Shown in pieces: positions 40,136-51,614 of a DNA stretch of 64,000 bases. A model generated the notes under the pieces. It did not search any database and was not told the DNA's origin. It saw only the letters and a list, made by a program, of their open reading frames with translations. Both the position numbers and the translations under genes were made by a program. The number at the start of each line of letters is the position of its first letter. The stretch's first letter is position 1. Source of the stretch: Coccinella septempunctata (lineage: Eukaryota > Arthropoda > Insecta > Coleoptera > Coccinellidae); contig NC_058197.1 in NCBI RefSeq assembly GCF_907165205.1, positions 2,544,501-2,608,500 on the forward strand, written 5' to 3'.

Positions 40136-40711
40136 CCCATTAAGTCCCAGAACTATTTTTCATCGAATTTTTTTGTGAAACTTAGCTGATTTCATGTTTT
40201 CGGTGACATGTGACTGAGAAAAATATTTAAAAAAATCCTAGCCACTCCTCCGCGTTGATATTGAAGGTTTTATAAACGTGCCATATGGCATCACGGGTAC
40301 TGAGAGAGTACCGGGTTTCGAGAAGGTGGGAATGAAATGAAACTCGCCAGAAACACAAAGTAGAATTTATTATCACATGAGAAATATATTTATTGAATGG
40401 GTTTGTTAAAAAAAAATCATATTCCAGACATATCACTGGGTGTGGTAATTCGCAAAACAGTCTAAACCCAGTCCCACACTACATTTTTGGCATCCCATGC
40501 GTGTTTGAGATGTGCACCTTTCCAAAGCACATCTCAGTCTCTTATTATTTTCATTTCTAGTTGCGTTTTTCAATTATCAAGTGAGGTTGAACCTTTCAAG
40601 AACGTGTTCGAACTTGAACAAATACAATAGACCGCGAATCATGGCACACAGAAATAAATAAACGGACTATACAGATTGTTGTGCCGTATGGCATCACCGG
40701 TACATAATGGG
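40136..40711. mobile_element. piggyBac-type MITE
   Basis: A 576-bp insert is flanked by TTAA (40132-40135 and 40712-40715), with termini CCCATTA and TAATGGG. TTAA duplication with CCC/GGG ends is the piggyBac pattern. A subterminal segment recurs directly (ATGGCATCACGGGTAC near 40286 and ATGGCATCACCGGTAC near 40688). It has no transposase. Removing it restores the Jockey reading frame (VPI then NEDDVKS), which proves the insertion. Confidence 0.88.
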
Positions 40712-40716
40712 TTAAT

Positions 40717-41911
40717 GAAGACGATGTTAAGTCTGCTCTGGGAGAGGTTGGTTCAGGGTCGGTTGGTTCCGATGGTATTGGAGTGGGCCTTCTGAGGCTC
40801 ATTGCGAATGAGATTCTTCCTGTGCTCTCACATATCTACAATATTTCAATTCAAACTGGCATTTTTCCTAGTGCATGGAAATATGCTAAAATCATTCCCA
40901 TACCTAAGTGCCAAAATCCCACGAGTCCAGGGGACTTTAGACCCATTTCCATACTCCCTACTCTATCTAAAATTTTTGAAAAGATCATTAAAGGCCAAAT
41001 TATTAACTATTTGAATAATAATAATCTTCATAATTGCTACCAGTCGGGGTTTCGCCAAAAACGCAGCACGACAACTGCCCTTACTAAAATAACTGATGAT
41101 ATCAGCGTGGCCATGGATAATAAACTACTCACTGTTTTAGTTCTCTTAGACTTTAGTAAGGCCTTCGACTCTCTCGACTTCGATATACTTTTGGCCAGGC
41201 TGCGTCTGCTGGGTTTTGCTGAGCATACCATAGCCTTCTTCTACTCTTATCTGAAGGATCGCGAAATATCCGTTGAGATAGATGGCAGCTCCTTTGATTG
41301 GGTGACTGTGTTTTCAGGTGTTCCGCAGGGGAGCGTGTTGGGTCCTCTTTTATTTTCTATTTACGTCTCCTCACGGACTGATTCCTTGGACATTAAATTT
41401 CACCTTTTCGCAGATGACCTACAAATATATATCCACACTTCCGTTGAAGATTTCTCGGCTAGTATCGAAAATTTAAACAGGAAACTCTTACGACTGTCTG
41501 TCGTCGCTGAGAGCTTAGGTCTGACTCTAAATACTACCAAAACTAAGTCGATCATTATCGGTACTGAACGAAACTTGGGTTTGATCGACAAAGTAAATAA
41601 TAAAATTGTCCTCAACGATGTTGTTGTTCCCTACTCCAATGAGGTTAGAAACCTTGGTATCTTATTGGACGAAACTCTATCCTGGAATAATCAGATTGCT
41701 TCTATCAGTTCAAGAGTCTTCTGTATCTTGCATCAACTCCGACTTTTAAACAACTTCTTGCCCTTCGAAACCAGGAAAACATTATTCTTCTTTCTCGTAC
41801 TTCCTATACTCGATTATGCTGACGTAGCCTATATGGGTCTCACAAACACACAGCTGATGAAACTGGAGCGGTTACAAAATGCAGGTGTAGATTTGTCTAC
41901 AACTTAAGGAA
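40717..41911 (+). pseudogene. Jockey-like ORF part 2: reverse transcriptase
   Basis: RT motifs in order: GSDGIGVGLLR, PIPKCQNPTSPGDFRPISIL, YQSGFRQKRSTTTALTKI, LLDFSKAFDSLD (motif A), GVPQGSVLGPLLFSIY and FADDLQIY (catalytic). The frame then breaks near 41885 relative to the second copy (GTGTAG against GTGAACG) and the sequence switches into the Gypsy relative at about 41912. The enzyme would reverse-transcribe the element RNA at the nicked target. Confidence 0.85.
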
Positions 41912-42488
41912 CCCATCAGTTTAATAGTGAATCACCTATTACCTGTTGATAACTTGTCTACCTGCTTTCATTTTCTTTTGACCTGTACTGTTGAAACTTA
42001 CCAATTATTGCTGATTTTTCTGAAACCTATTGCGATTTATTTTCTGGATATTGAACTTGAAAAACTATTTGGAATCTAACCTGTGCGTTCTGGTGCGGTT
42101 CGAATTTCGGGAAATTTTCCGGACTATACGAAACGACTTGCGAGTGAGTGCGGTATTTCGAGAATATTTTCGGACTTTAGTGGGACTGATTGACATTTTT
42201 TTTTTTTGAGTAACGTTGGACTTGTAAAATTTTTAGTGTGATACATCGGGACTTAGATTATTTGAGTGCGCCGGGACTTGAACTTAGATTTCTTTTTCTG
42301 ATACACCGGGACTTAGACTTTATTTTTTTTTTTTTTTTGGGGTTACACCGATACCCACTTCGAACTTAAGTGAGTAGGTTAGCTAACGATTAACTCACCG
42401 GGTTGGACTTAGAACTTAAACAGATTGTGAAAGACATACCGAGTGTGAAAGATTGGTGCGTTCTGAATCGGACTTAGTTGAATATAAT
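41912..42488 (+). other. Gypsy-2 partial 5' leader
   Basis: Homologous to the Gypsy-1 leader. CGGGACTTAGA occurs at 42247-42257 and 42307-42317, with a variant near 42272. Poly-T runs lie at 42198 and 42328. No gene is seen. Confidence 0.7.
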
Positions 42489-44328
42489 ATGTCGAACATG
42501 GATGTGAACCGGTTACTCAGTGATGAACTTACATACGAATTACAACTGAGAGGACAATCGATACCGGGTACTGTGATGACTAAACGGAGTCTACTACGAC
42601 AAGTACTTCAGTCTAATGAACCTCTATTACCCCTAACATCATTGAATCCCGCCTCGGAGATTGAGATTTGCCAAAATAAACTCACCGATTTAGTGGAATC
42701 CCTTCAGAACTTCAATCATGAGAATGCAGCTAACGAATTTTCGCGAATTTACACCCGATTAATACACATTCAAGGAAGGCTGGACTTTATTGTTACTGCA
42801 GACACAGCACAGTTACAACTGGTTGGACAAATGAGGGCAACTACTGCTAAGGCGTTGGAAACACTAGAGGAGCTGCGTAAAAAGAGCAATCGTGAAAGCT
42901 GCAGACATCTAACCGACATCAGAGGTCCCTCTTAGATGTGGAGGTGCCCAGTTCACCTGGTGTGTCACCGATCCGACCGGAACGGATTTCAGGGCTCCGA
43001 GAGCCATCGCTTATCGACTTGGGAGATGGTGTCGATCCTCCTGTAGCGGTCGATGTCTCACATACTGGAACACCTGTAAGGAATCCAACATTAGAAGAGG
43101 TCATGAATGAGACACGACAGACATGTAGAGCATTACTGCGACAGTTACCAGCGATACCTCTCACACAGTCACAGGACTGTAGGACAACAACACCTGACGG
43201 TCCGACACAGGGTAGATGGATTAATTCTACACGAAGGGTGTCTTTTCCACACTTACCTGCACCTTGGATAAGTTCTGACCGACCAGTCATCACAACACCT
43301 GCCAGATCAGAACCGGAGTCCCGCTCAACAATACCGACTGTCCCAGTACACAAATGGAACATTTCCTTTGATGGCACTGGAAGTGTGACCGGATTTGTTG
43401 AAGAAGTGGAGAGGCTGGCTGAATCCCGTAAAGTGTCCCTGGAACAAGTTTTTGAATCTGTTTATGAATTACTACGGAAAGACGCAAGGGATTGGTTTAT
43501 TCCCAGGAGAGGTACTTTCGAGGATTGGGAGGATTTCAGCAACCAACTGAAAGAAGCATTCCTGCCTGTCAACTATGAGGAGAATCTGTTGGAAGAAATA
43601 AAAAGACGAACACAAGGACCTGAAGAAAAGTTGCTCCTATATGTTACCCGGATGCAGAACTTATTCCAGAAACTCACCTATACCAAACCATCCGAAGTGG
43701 AGCAGATCCGACTTATCCGACAAAGGTTGATTCCGCCCTTACAACAGGCCTTGGCCTTCCAGGAGACCAAGAACTTCTCCGTAAGGGAAAAGTTTTTGAA
43801 CTGGTCCAGTGGCGGATGAGCCGGTACACCCGGCCACCCTCAAAACCGGGTTTCGTGGAGGAGCCTCACCTGGCGTACACTCCCCGTCAGCTGAACCGAT
43901 ATCAGGCGAGTTTTTCTGTGGATACCGTAGAACAGGTTCACCAAACAACCGGTCACAGAGAACCAGTACCGCCGACGCAAGCCAACCAGACACGACTTTC
44001 TCCGCCGGGGGAAAGCCGTCCAAGGCCACCCAGGTCCAGAGAATTAATAGGCCAGCAACAGGAATCACACCGTCCAACTTCTGGAGACAGGTCCGAGGGT
44101 GGATCCGGAACTTCAACACCGCCACCCCGCCGTCGAGCCGAAGATAGCCACGTTGACCGGACCCAATCATCATCAGGGAGGAGAGTGTCCTTCCAGACAC
44201 AGTGTTTCCGATGTGGTGGATGTGGCCACATGCGTCGGGAATGTCGCAGGCCACCGAAAATCTTCTGTTCTCGATGCCAGAGGGAAGACATTCTCTCACG
44301 AGATTGTCCCTGCCGTCCGGAAAACTAG
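42489..44328 (+). pseudogene. gag: Gypsy-2 gag, frameshifted
   Basis: Homologous to the Gypsy-1 Gag from MSNMDVNRLL to the CCHC knuckle (CFRCGGCGHMRREC) and CSRCQREDILSRDC. The frame breaks at about 42905-42935 and again near 43775-43815, giving three pieces (42489-42935, 42938-43819, 43816-44328). The capsid block (WNISFDGTG, DARDWF) is intact in the middle piece. Non-functional. Confidence 0.88.
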
Positions 44329-46158
44329 ACGGAGGTATGGAGAAGGAGTCGACCATATCTCCCGACACACTGACTCCCATGACATCAACTGCCTGGAATG
44401 ATAACCGACCGATTGTCGAAGTTAAGATAGCCGGAGAGCACTACAAAGCATTAATTGACACTGGAGCCACGAAGAGTTTCGTAAGTAGGAAAGTTGCAAA
44501 ACAATGTGAAAGCAAGGGAATCACCGGACAACATGTTGAGAATGGTTTCGTGGTGTTTGCAAATGGTCAACCCACGACAACACCCAAACTCTACACTACC
44601 GCCGTTCACCTGGCTGATTATTCCTTGACCGACGTAAAATTTTTGTTGGTGCCTGATTTACCAGTTGACCTCATTCTAGGAATGGACGTATTAGGAAGGT
44701 TCAATTTTTCCATTAACCTCAGAACCGCGGACTGTTACCTGGAAGGTCGACTGATTGCCAAACCAACACCGAGAATTCAAGAAGCTGTTGAGGTGCAGGG
44801 CCGGAGAAAATCCCTGAAAACACCTGCGGACAGCCCGTCACCTAAATCGCTACCGTCCGTAGATTCCGTATACCTGGCCGAAATAGAAACAACCCAGTGC
44901 AAATAGTACAACAAAAAGTTACAGGAGGTGGAAAAAGACCCAGCAAATTTTCCTGACTACGCCGTTGAAAATGGAAAACTGTTACGACATTTCTGGGACT
45001 CATCCGACTTCACAGAAGATGGAACCGGCCAACCCTGGAAACTCTGTGTACCGACCGAACAGCGAACAGAAGTACTGCAGGAAAACCACGACTCCGAATT
45101 AGCAGGTCACATGGGGATCGCCAAGACGATTGCACGGATAGCCAGAAATTATTACTGGCCAGGGATGTTTAGAGACATTGCGAAATACGTGAGGAACTGC
45201 ACATCATGCCAAAAGTACAAAGTTTCGCAACAGAAAACCCCTGGTAAGATGCAACCACACCGAATGGTGGATGCGCCGTTCAAAGAAGTATCCACCGAAG
45301 TAGTTGGACCATTGCCACGGTCAAAAAAGGGAAACTCCTACATCGTGGTAATGCAAGACCGGTTCACAAAGTGGGTAGAGTGTCGTCCGTTGCGGAAAGC
45401 TACCGCCAAAACTGTTTATTCGGCCCTCTACGAACAAGTCATACTGAAATACGGTTGCCCAAAACTAGTAATATCCGACAATGGAGTACAATTCGACAGC
45501 AGGCTATTCAAGAACAGTCTCCGAGAGCTGAACATCGCTCACCGTTTCACACCACCGTATACTCCTCAGTGCAATCCTGTAGAAAGAGCTAACCGTACCC
45601 TAAAGACCATGATAGCACAGTTTTGTGAAGCCGATCAACGAACCTGGGATGAAAAGATAGGAGAGTTAACGTTTGCCATCAACACCGCTAAACAGGAGTC
45701 TACTGGGTTTACACCGGCATTTTTAAATTATGGAAGGGAATTAGAAGTCCCGAGGGCGATTTATTCGACAAACCCCCACAATGAAGAAATGAACGGAGAA
45801 TCCAACCGTACAGGAGAGGAAATATAGAGACATGACTTACCGTACCCAACAGATCAAACATCTCCAGGAGGCTTATGAGTTCGTCCGTACTAAACTGTAC
45901 CGTGCCTTCCAGCAACAGGCTCACCACTACAATCTTCGACGAAGAGAAATCCGATACCATGTGGGAGATAAAGTTCTACGCCGGGACCGTCCTTTATCCT
46001 CGGCCGTTGACAGTTTCGCCGCCAAGTTGGCTCCGAAGTTTTCCGGACCGTTTACCGTTGTTAAAGTTGTTCCACCTGTCGTCTACGACCTGAAAGATAC
46101 AGAGGGTAGAAAAATCACTAATATACACATTAAAGATCTAAAACCATTTCATGCATGA
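44202..46158 (+). pseudogene. pol: Gypsy-2 pol with RT/RNase H deletion
   Basis: The protease (LIDTGATKSF) is followed after LEGRLIAKP by a jump to the segment just after RNase H (ADSPSPKSLPSVDS), so about 490 codons comprising RT and RNase H are missing relative to Gypsy-1. A TAG (44905-44907) replaces a Trp codon, then the integrase continues with the HHCC domain (NYYWPGMF, CTSCQKYK) and the core (ISDNGVQF, NPVERANR). A frameshift or stop near 45825 separates the C-terminal domain (45832-46158). It overlaps gag in the -1 frame, as in Gypsy-1. Non-functional. Confidence 0.88.
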
Positions 46159-47474
46159 TAATATTATTGTCATGATCCGTTAACCGTTCTATAGAAATAA
46201 CCTCTAAAAGGAGGAAATCCGTTATTTTTTTTTGTTACCGAATATATATTATTTTTCCGTTACCGAATATACATATGTATATAATTTTTTTTGTTACCGA
46301 TTATATTATTATTTTCCGTTTACCTGTTTATCTGAATAACTGTAGTTGCTCGATCAACCAGAACCACTGCATCCAGACAGTCTATCTCCAAGTATCAGCG
46401 GATAGAACCACCCCGGAAGAAGTTAAACAAGTTCCGCATGCAAACCAGTAGGGAGTTAGCCCTCCGTGCCTGTCCAAGAAACCAAGGCCACCTGCAAGGA
46501 GAAATCTCGTAAATTTGAAGCACGTTATTCAGCATAGTTATAACCGATTACACCGTAACAATTCCGTTCAAATTCCGTACAGGCACCACCGTTGACCGAA
46601 ATACTGTATCTACAGATTTTCATTCGTTCAGCATGCAATTATAAATCAAACCTGTTAAAACTGTCCGAAAAATCTGTTACTTATGTAAGGAATACCAATA
46701 AAGGATACTGTTTCACCTTGAAACTGAGTATATCCGTCTATTAATCCAATAGATCTAACCAATTTCTATTCTGAACCGAACCGAAATTATTGTACCGTCA
46801 ATTTAACAATGTTTACCTGAAGAAAACACCGTCTACCTGAAAACAGAATACAGAGAAAAACCGTTCCAGGAAGAAAAGTTGACCACGAGGAACGATGAAG
46901 ATTGGAGAGTTTATTGTTGGAGGTTACCCACCTGCAGGTCTCATACCGGATCCGAAAGTCTCAACGTCCGTACAGCCGGGTCACACCAGCCCATTGAGCC
47001 CCCACGTCGAGCTGTTGGAGGTTTTCCACCTGTTGCAGCTCCCACGAATCCTGGGTAACCTACAAAACCACGATGGAATTCAAACACCCGCCAAACACAG
47101 TTAAATTAGGTACTCACCGGAGGGATGAAGCATGGCACGCTTCCGACCAGCGATGGAGATGAATTTCCACATAGAGAGGGAGGATTTTCCACTGTTATAC
47201 ACCATTTATCCACGGAACGCTGAACAAAGTTCTTTGACAAGATGGCGGAGACCTGCGCCGAAATGACTGACGCTGACGTTTCTGCGTGCGCATTGGAACT
47301 ACCATTCCAACCATAGAGAAGATAAGTACTTGATCGAGTTGTAATTGTGATCTGGTCACGTGCATTTGTAGGTGGCGCGCGCGAAAGTAAGGTCATTATT
47401 TCTAGGGGTAGATAGAGTCGTGAAATTAAACTCACTATTTCATCGTAAGTTAATTTCTTCCGAGATGGAGGGGG
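46159..47474 (+). other. Gypsy-2 3' non-coding region and polypurine tract
   Basis: No envelope gene or other convincing ORF. TTACCGAATATA-type segments repeat near 46235-46310. The purine run GAGATGGAGGGGG (47462-47474) directly precedes the LTR. CCGT is frequent, as elsewhere in the family. Confidence 0.6.
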
Positions 47475-48909
47475 TGTGATGAACCCCAGTTTTCTGAGGA
47501 AAATTGGAGTTCATCTTAGTGCATTTTTTTCGTTTTAAATTTCCGTCTTTGAAAATATTTTAATTCTCGAATATTCCGTACGTTCATTCCGACAGGCAGA
47601 GTAAATGTAAAAAACCGCTTATCTGTATTTCACGTTGTTTTTCTTACATGCCGCTGAAGATTTCGACGTTTTTCATCTGTTGATATGCGATAAACCGGAG
47701 CTGACGACGTTTTTCATTCTTGTCGTATTCTGGAATTTTCAGATTTTTACCGTGAGAGGGGATATGCCTATAAAAGCAAATTTTCCCCCCGCGACGGTCA
47801 CTTTTCCACTTTTCGACTGTTACTTCAGTTCTTCGGCTGAATTTTACTTCAGTGCTTTCCTTTCGCTTGAGTATTTTTCGCTTTCTAACGTGGTTTCTAA
47901 CTTCTGTTATAAATTCAGTTGATTTTCCGTATTTCTTTCGCCGTTGAAGATAATCATTTTGTGTTATTTGCATCAGTGCTTAGAGTTAATTTTTTTAGTT
48001 TTTCTTTTAAATCCTTTGAGTTTCGAGTGCTTGAAACAAAGGAGGTAGGTCCCCGTCTGTACCGTTCAGTTTCTTTGTTAGACCTACGCCGTTACTTCTT
48101 TAACTTTGACACTGCTGTACTGTATCGTTCTCTGTTGTATTTTATCGTTCTTTACCCTGTTGCGCGAAATAGACATTTTCTTCGCTGTCAGTCATGGCGT
48201 GCTATAACCCTTGGGGCGGCGAATAAAAGTCTCGAACAGGTCCGCCCTAGCCCTTGGGGTACGGGAGGGAAAGTTCCGTCAACCCCCCCTGTCCGCGCTC
48301 CGCGTCATAAGTGTTAAATCCGAAATCTCTTCTTTTCTGTCAGTCATGGCGTGCTATAACCCTTGGGGCAGAGAATAAGAGATACCGCACGTAGTCAGTG
48401 AAATCCCGTAGTTGCGTTAAAAATAGACATTTTCCTCGCTGTCAGTCATGGCGTGTTATAACCCTTGGGGCAGCGAATAAAAGTCTCGAACAGATCCGCC
48501 CTTATTGTGTTTCATTTCCGGAGAAATACAACTACATACCGATACCGTATAGCAAGTCCTTAGCATTCGTCAGTTCTGGTTGGCGCATTTTTATTTAACC
48601 GTTAATTTTTCACTACACCCGGTATAAATTTCATAAAGTGCTCGTGACCGGATAAGATTTCCCGAATGTATTTTCACTTATAGAATCACTCATATCTCAC
48701 ATATCTCCCTTGTACATATAACTAGTTTCCGAAGGTGTGAATAAACTTTTACATAATTCGATTTTGACTTCTTCGTTGTCGCTACTACCCTAGACAACAC
48801 CGAGCTCTGTCTCCGGCTTGCAGCTACTCTGGTAGGTTTGCTATTCTTCCTATTGAAAAGAATAGCTGGCGCTCGAGATTAAAGGCTTCTCCGAGAAACG
48901 CACGTTACA
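47475..48909 (+). repeat. Gypsy-2 3' LTR
   Basis: The LTR starts TGTGATGAACCCC after the polypurine tract and ends CACGTTACA. Its last 50 bases resemble the Gypsy-1 LTR end (GAATAGCTGGCGCTCGAG). Two ~81-bp direct repeats (48167-48247 and 48421-48502) and a 42-bp core copy between them (48337-48378) contain GGCGTGCTATAACCCTTGGG. No coding sequence. Confidence 0.83.
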
Positions 48910-49784
48910 ACATTAAATTTCACCTTTTCGCAGATGACCTACAAATATATATCCACACTTCCGTTGAAGATTTCTCGGCTAGTATCGAAAATTTAAACAG
49001 GAATCTCTTACGACTGTCTGTCGTCGCTGAGAGCTTAGGTCTGACTCTAAATACTACCAAAACTAAGTCGATCATTATCGGTACTAAACGAAACTTGGGT
49101 TTGATCGAAAAAGTAAATAATAAAATTGTCCTCAACGATGTTGTTGTTCCCTACTCCAATGAGGTTAGAAACCTTGGTATCTTATTGGACGAAACTCTAT
49201 CCTGGAATAATCAGATTGCTTCTATCAGTTCAAGAGTCTTCTGTATCTTGCATCAACTCCGACTTTTAAACAACTTCTTGCCCTTCGAAACCAGGAAAAC
49301 ATTATTCTTCTCTCTCGTACTTCCTTTACTCGATTATGCTGACGTAGCCTATATGGGTCTCACAAACACACAGCTGATGAAACTGGAGCGGTTACAAAAT
49401 GCAGGTGAACGATTTGTCTACAACTTAAGAAAATTTGATCATATAAGTCAATTCAGGCAAAAGATGGGATTGCTACCCATCAAACAACGTCGAATTTGGC
49501 ATCTTCTTTTACTGGGGTTCAAGGTGTTGAGGTCCCGCGAGCCTGAATACCTGTATGATGGTCTTAGTCTTCTGGGAGATGGGGTCCGTCAGACAAGGGC
49601 ACTCTATAACTTGACCTTGAGGATACCACTCCACTCGACTAATGCTTGCTCGAATAGCTTCACAGTTCTGTTTCCCCGGCTCTGGGATCGCCTCCCTCCG
49701 GATATCGTTCGGAAGGTAACTTACCTTTCATTTAGGTTTTTCCTCAGGAGATATTTAAGTGCTTCACCCATCACACTTACTTGA
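48910..49784 (+). pseudogene. Jockey-like ORF part 3: RT C-terminal half and tail
   Basis: The segment starts at ACATTAAATTT and repeats 41390-41911 with roughly 1-2% difference (FADDLQIY, LNTTKTKSIIIGT, RNLGILLD). It then continues to the natural end of the protein at 49784 (PIKQRRIWHLLLLGF, LFPRLWDRLP). The 3' UTR (49785-50029) and an AAT tail follow. This half keeps frame where the upstream copy has broken, so it represents the better allele of the region. Confidence 0.83.
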
Positions 49785-50050
49785 TACCCATGTTTAATAT
49801 GGTCCCTTTCTTCGGCGACGTCTATCCTTCTCCCTCCCATTCCCCTTTCTCCCTATTTTGGAGCAGGTTGAACTGAATTTAAGTTAGGTCAGGTATTCTT
49901 GTTTTTAGATATAAGTTCCTTTAATAGATTATTTCTGGTTGGCAGGAAGAAATTGCATGGCGATATGTCCACTTTTTGCACAATTCTATAAAAATGTATG
50001 AAACTTGTTTTAATGCAATAAAGAGTTCAATAATAATAATAATAATAATA

Positions 50051-50427
50051 ATTTCCGTATAATTCCCCATTTTGAAAAACGATTGCAGAATATTCCGTAT
50101 CCAGGAATACCTTGTCAATTTTGGGCATAGTAAGGATAGGCTGGATCATAATTCGACTAAAATAGAGGTTTTCATTTAAACAAATTTTTTTCGATGAAAG
50201 TACGAAACGAAAGAATTTTTTGGTGGATATGCTGTTAAAAATACATTATGACTTCGACAACAATTCCTGAATGTTGCACCATTCTATCGTTAAAGCATAC
50301 TGAAAGCTGGAAATCTTGGAAAATTCAATGTCATGTCACCAGAGTCACATGTTACTCGATGGGGAATCCATGCCGTTTTTTAAGAAACCAAGTTTTTAGC
50401 TCTTATAATATGAGAATATTTCATTTT

Positions 50428-50524
<97 letters not shown>

Positions 50525-50598
50525 TTCATTTATTTATTTATTTATTCATTTATTTATTCATTTATTTATTTAATTATTTATTTATTTATTTATTCATT
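50051..50598 (+). repeat. Tandem repeat unit 3, last piece, with expanded TTTA microsatellite
   Basis: This matches 5833-6205 of unit 1 and 33490-33866 of unit 2. The TTTA tract (50431-50598) is about 165 bases long, against about 40 in the other units, with interspersed TTCA units. The next element begins directly at its end. Confidence 0.88.
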
Positions 50599-50599
50599 A

Positions 50600-51614
50600 A
50601 AAAACAATATTTACGACATAGAAACGGTTGATGGAAAAGTTGATTTTCTCACCTCTAATATAATAACTCTATTAGATCTACATGCTCCATTCAAAACATT
50701 CAAAATTTCTAAAAATTATTCACCTTGGCTAACCGATACTTTGCGGGATATGATCAAGACCAGAAACCAGTTACTATCTAAATTTAAGAGATCGGGAGAG
50801 ATTTCCGACTGGAATATGTACAAACAGCTGAGAAATATTATCACTGCGGCTGTCAAAAAAGAAAAAAAGGCTTATTATAGCAAGTACATTAATTACAGCG
50901 GAAATCCCAAAACTACTTGGACACATCTGAAGAAAATGGGTATTGTTCAGCAAAAAAATAAAGTGCTCAGCGCTTCTCTTGCCGATGTTGACCGTATTAA
51001 TGAACATTTCATTAACTCTGTTCCTGACCTGTCCCCCGATGACGATCTATTGTCTTTTTATGCTGACCGAGATAACTGTTCTGCTTCTTGCTTATTCAGG
51101 TTCCGTACTGTTGATGAGATTGAAGTTTTGGAATCCATCAAATCAATCAAGAGTAAAGCTGTTGGTTATGATGGCATAAATATACTTACCCTCCACTTGT
51201 GTGTACCTCATATACTTCCACATATCACTCATATCCTGAATTATTGTCTGAAAAAATCCGTCTTTCCCAGCCAGTGGAAAAGAGCAGTTGTTCTACCTGT
51301 GCCAAAGGTGTCTAATCCAAGGAACTTGAACAATTTACGACCTATAAGCATTTTGCCAACATTGTCCAAAATTTTAGAGAAGATCATGTGCAAACAACTT
51401 TGGTCACATTGGAATTCTAATAAGATTATTCCTCCCACCCAGTCTGGTTTTCGAAAAAATCACAGCTGTACCACGGCTTTGCTGAACATCACCGATGACA
51501 TAATTAGGGCAACTGATAAGGGTAAACTCACTATTCTCGCACTTTTAGACTACTCTAAGGCATTTGACAGTCTCGATCACAAACTGTTAGCAGCAATATT
51601 GGCACATGTTGGAA
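50600..51614 (+). pseudogene. Jockey-like 2 ORF part 1: end of endonuclease and RT start
   Basis: The open frame begins at the truncation with the last residues of the endonuclease region (LLDLHAPF, SPWLTDTLRDMIKTR), then the RT: SKAVGYDGINILT, PVPKVSNPRNLNNLRPISIL, TQSGFRKNHSCTTALLNI and LLDYSKAFDSLDH (motif A). It ends at HVG, at the left BEL junction. No stops lie before the insertion. Confidence 0.82.

Larger units (their letters stand above)
41912..48909 (+). mobile_element. Ty3/Gypsy relative (Gypsy-2), lacking 5' LTR and RT
   Basis: The element is in plus orientation and homologous to Gypsy-1 from its leader through integrase, with one LTR at its 3' end (47475-48909, TGTGATG...GTTACA). 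It starts inside the leader (compare 25080-25300 reversed), so the 5' LTR and primer-binding site are missing. RT and RNase H are deleted, and gag and integrase carry frameshifts and stops. It is flanked by direct copies of the Jockey sequence rather than a 4-5 bp duplication. Confidence 0.88.
39236..50050 (+). mobile_element. Jockey-like non-LTR retrotransposon 1, 5'-truncated and twice invaded
   Basis: The element begins inside its AP endonuclease domain and ends in an AAT tandem tail (50030-50052). It interrupts unit 3 between TTATTT and CCGTATAATT, with ATTT as the probable duplicated target (the tail makes this ambiguous). It is split by a piggyBac-type MITE (40136-40711) and a Gypsy relative (41912-48909). 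The 41390-41911 stretch is present again at 48910-49430, so the Gypsy copy is flanked by a long direct duplication. Confidence 0.85.

Noticed and set aside
40227..40436. Short ORFs in the MITE
   Set aside because: No transposase similarity; they lie on non-coding MITE sequence.
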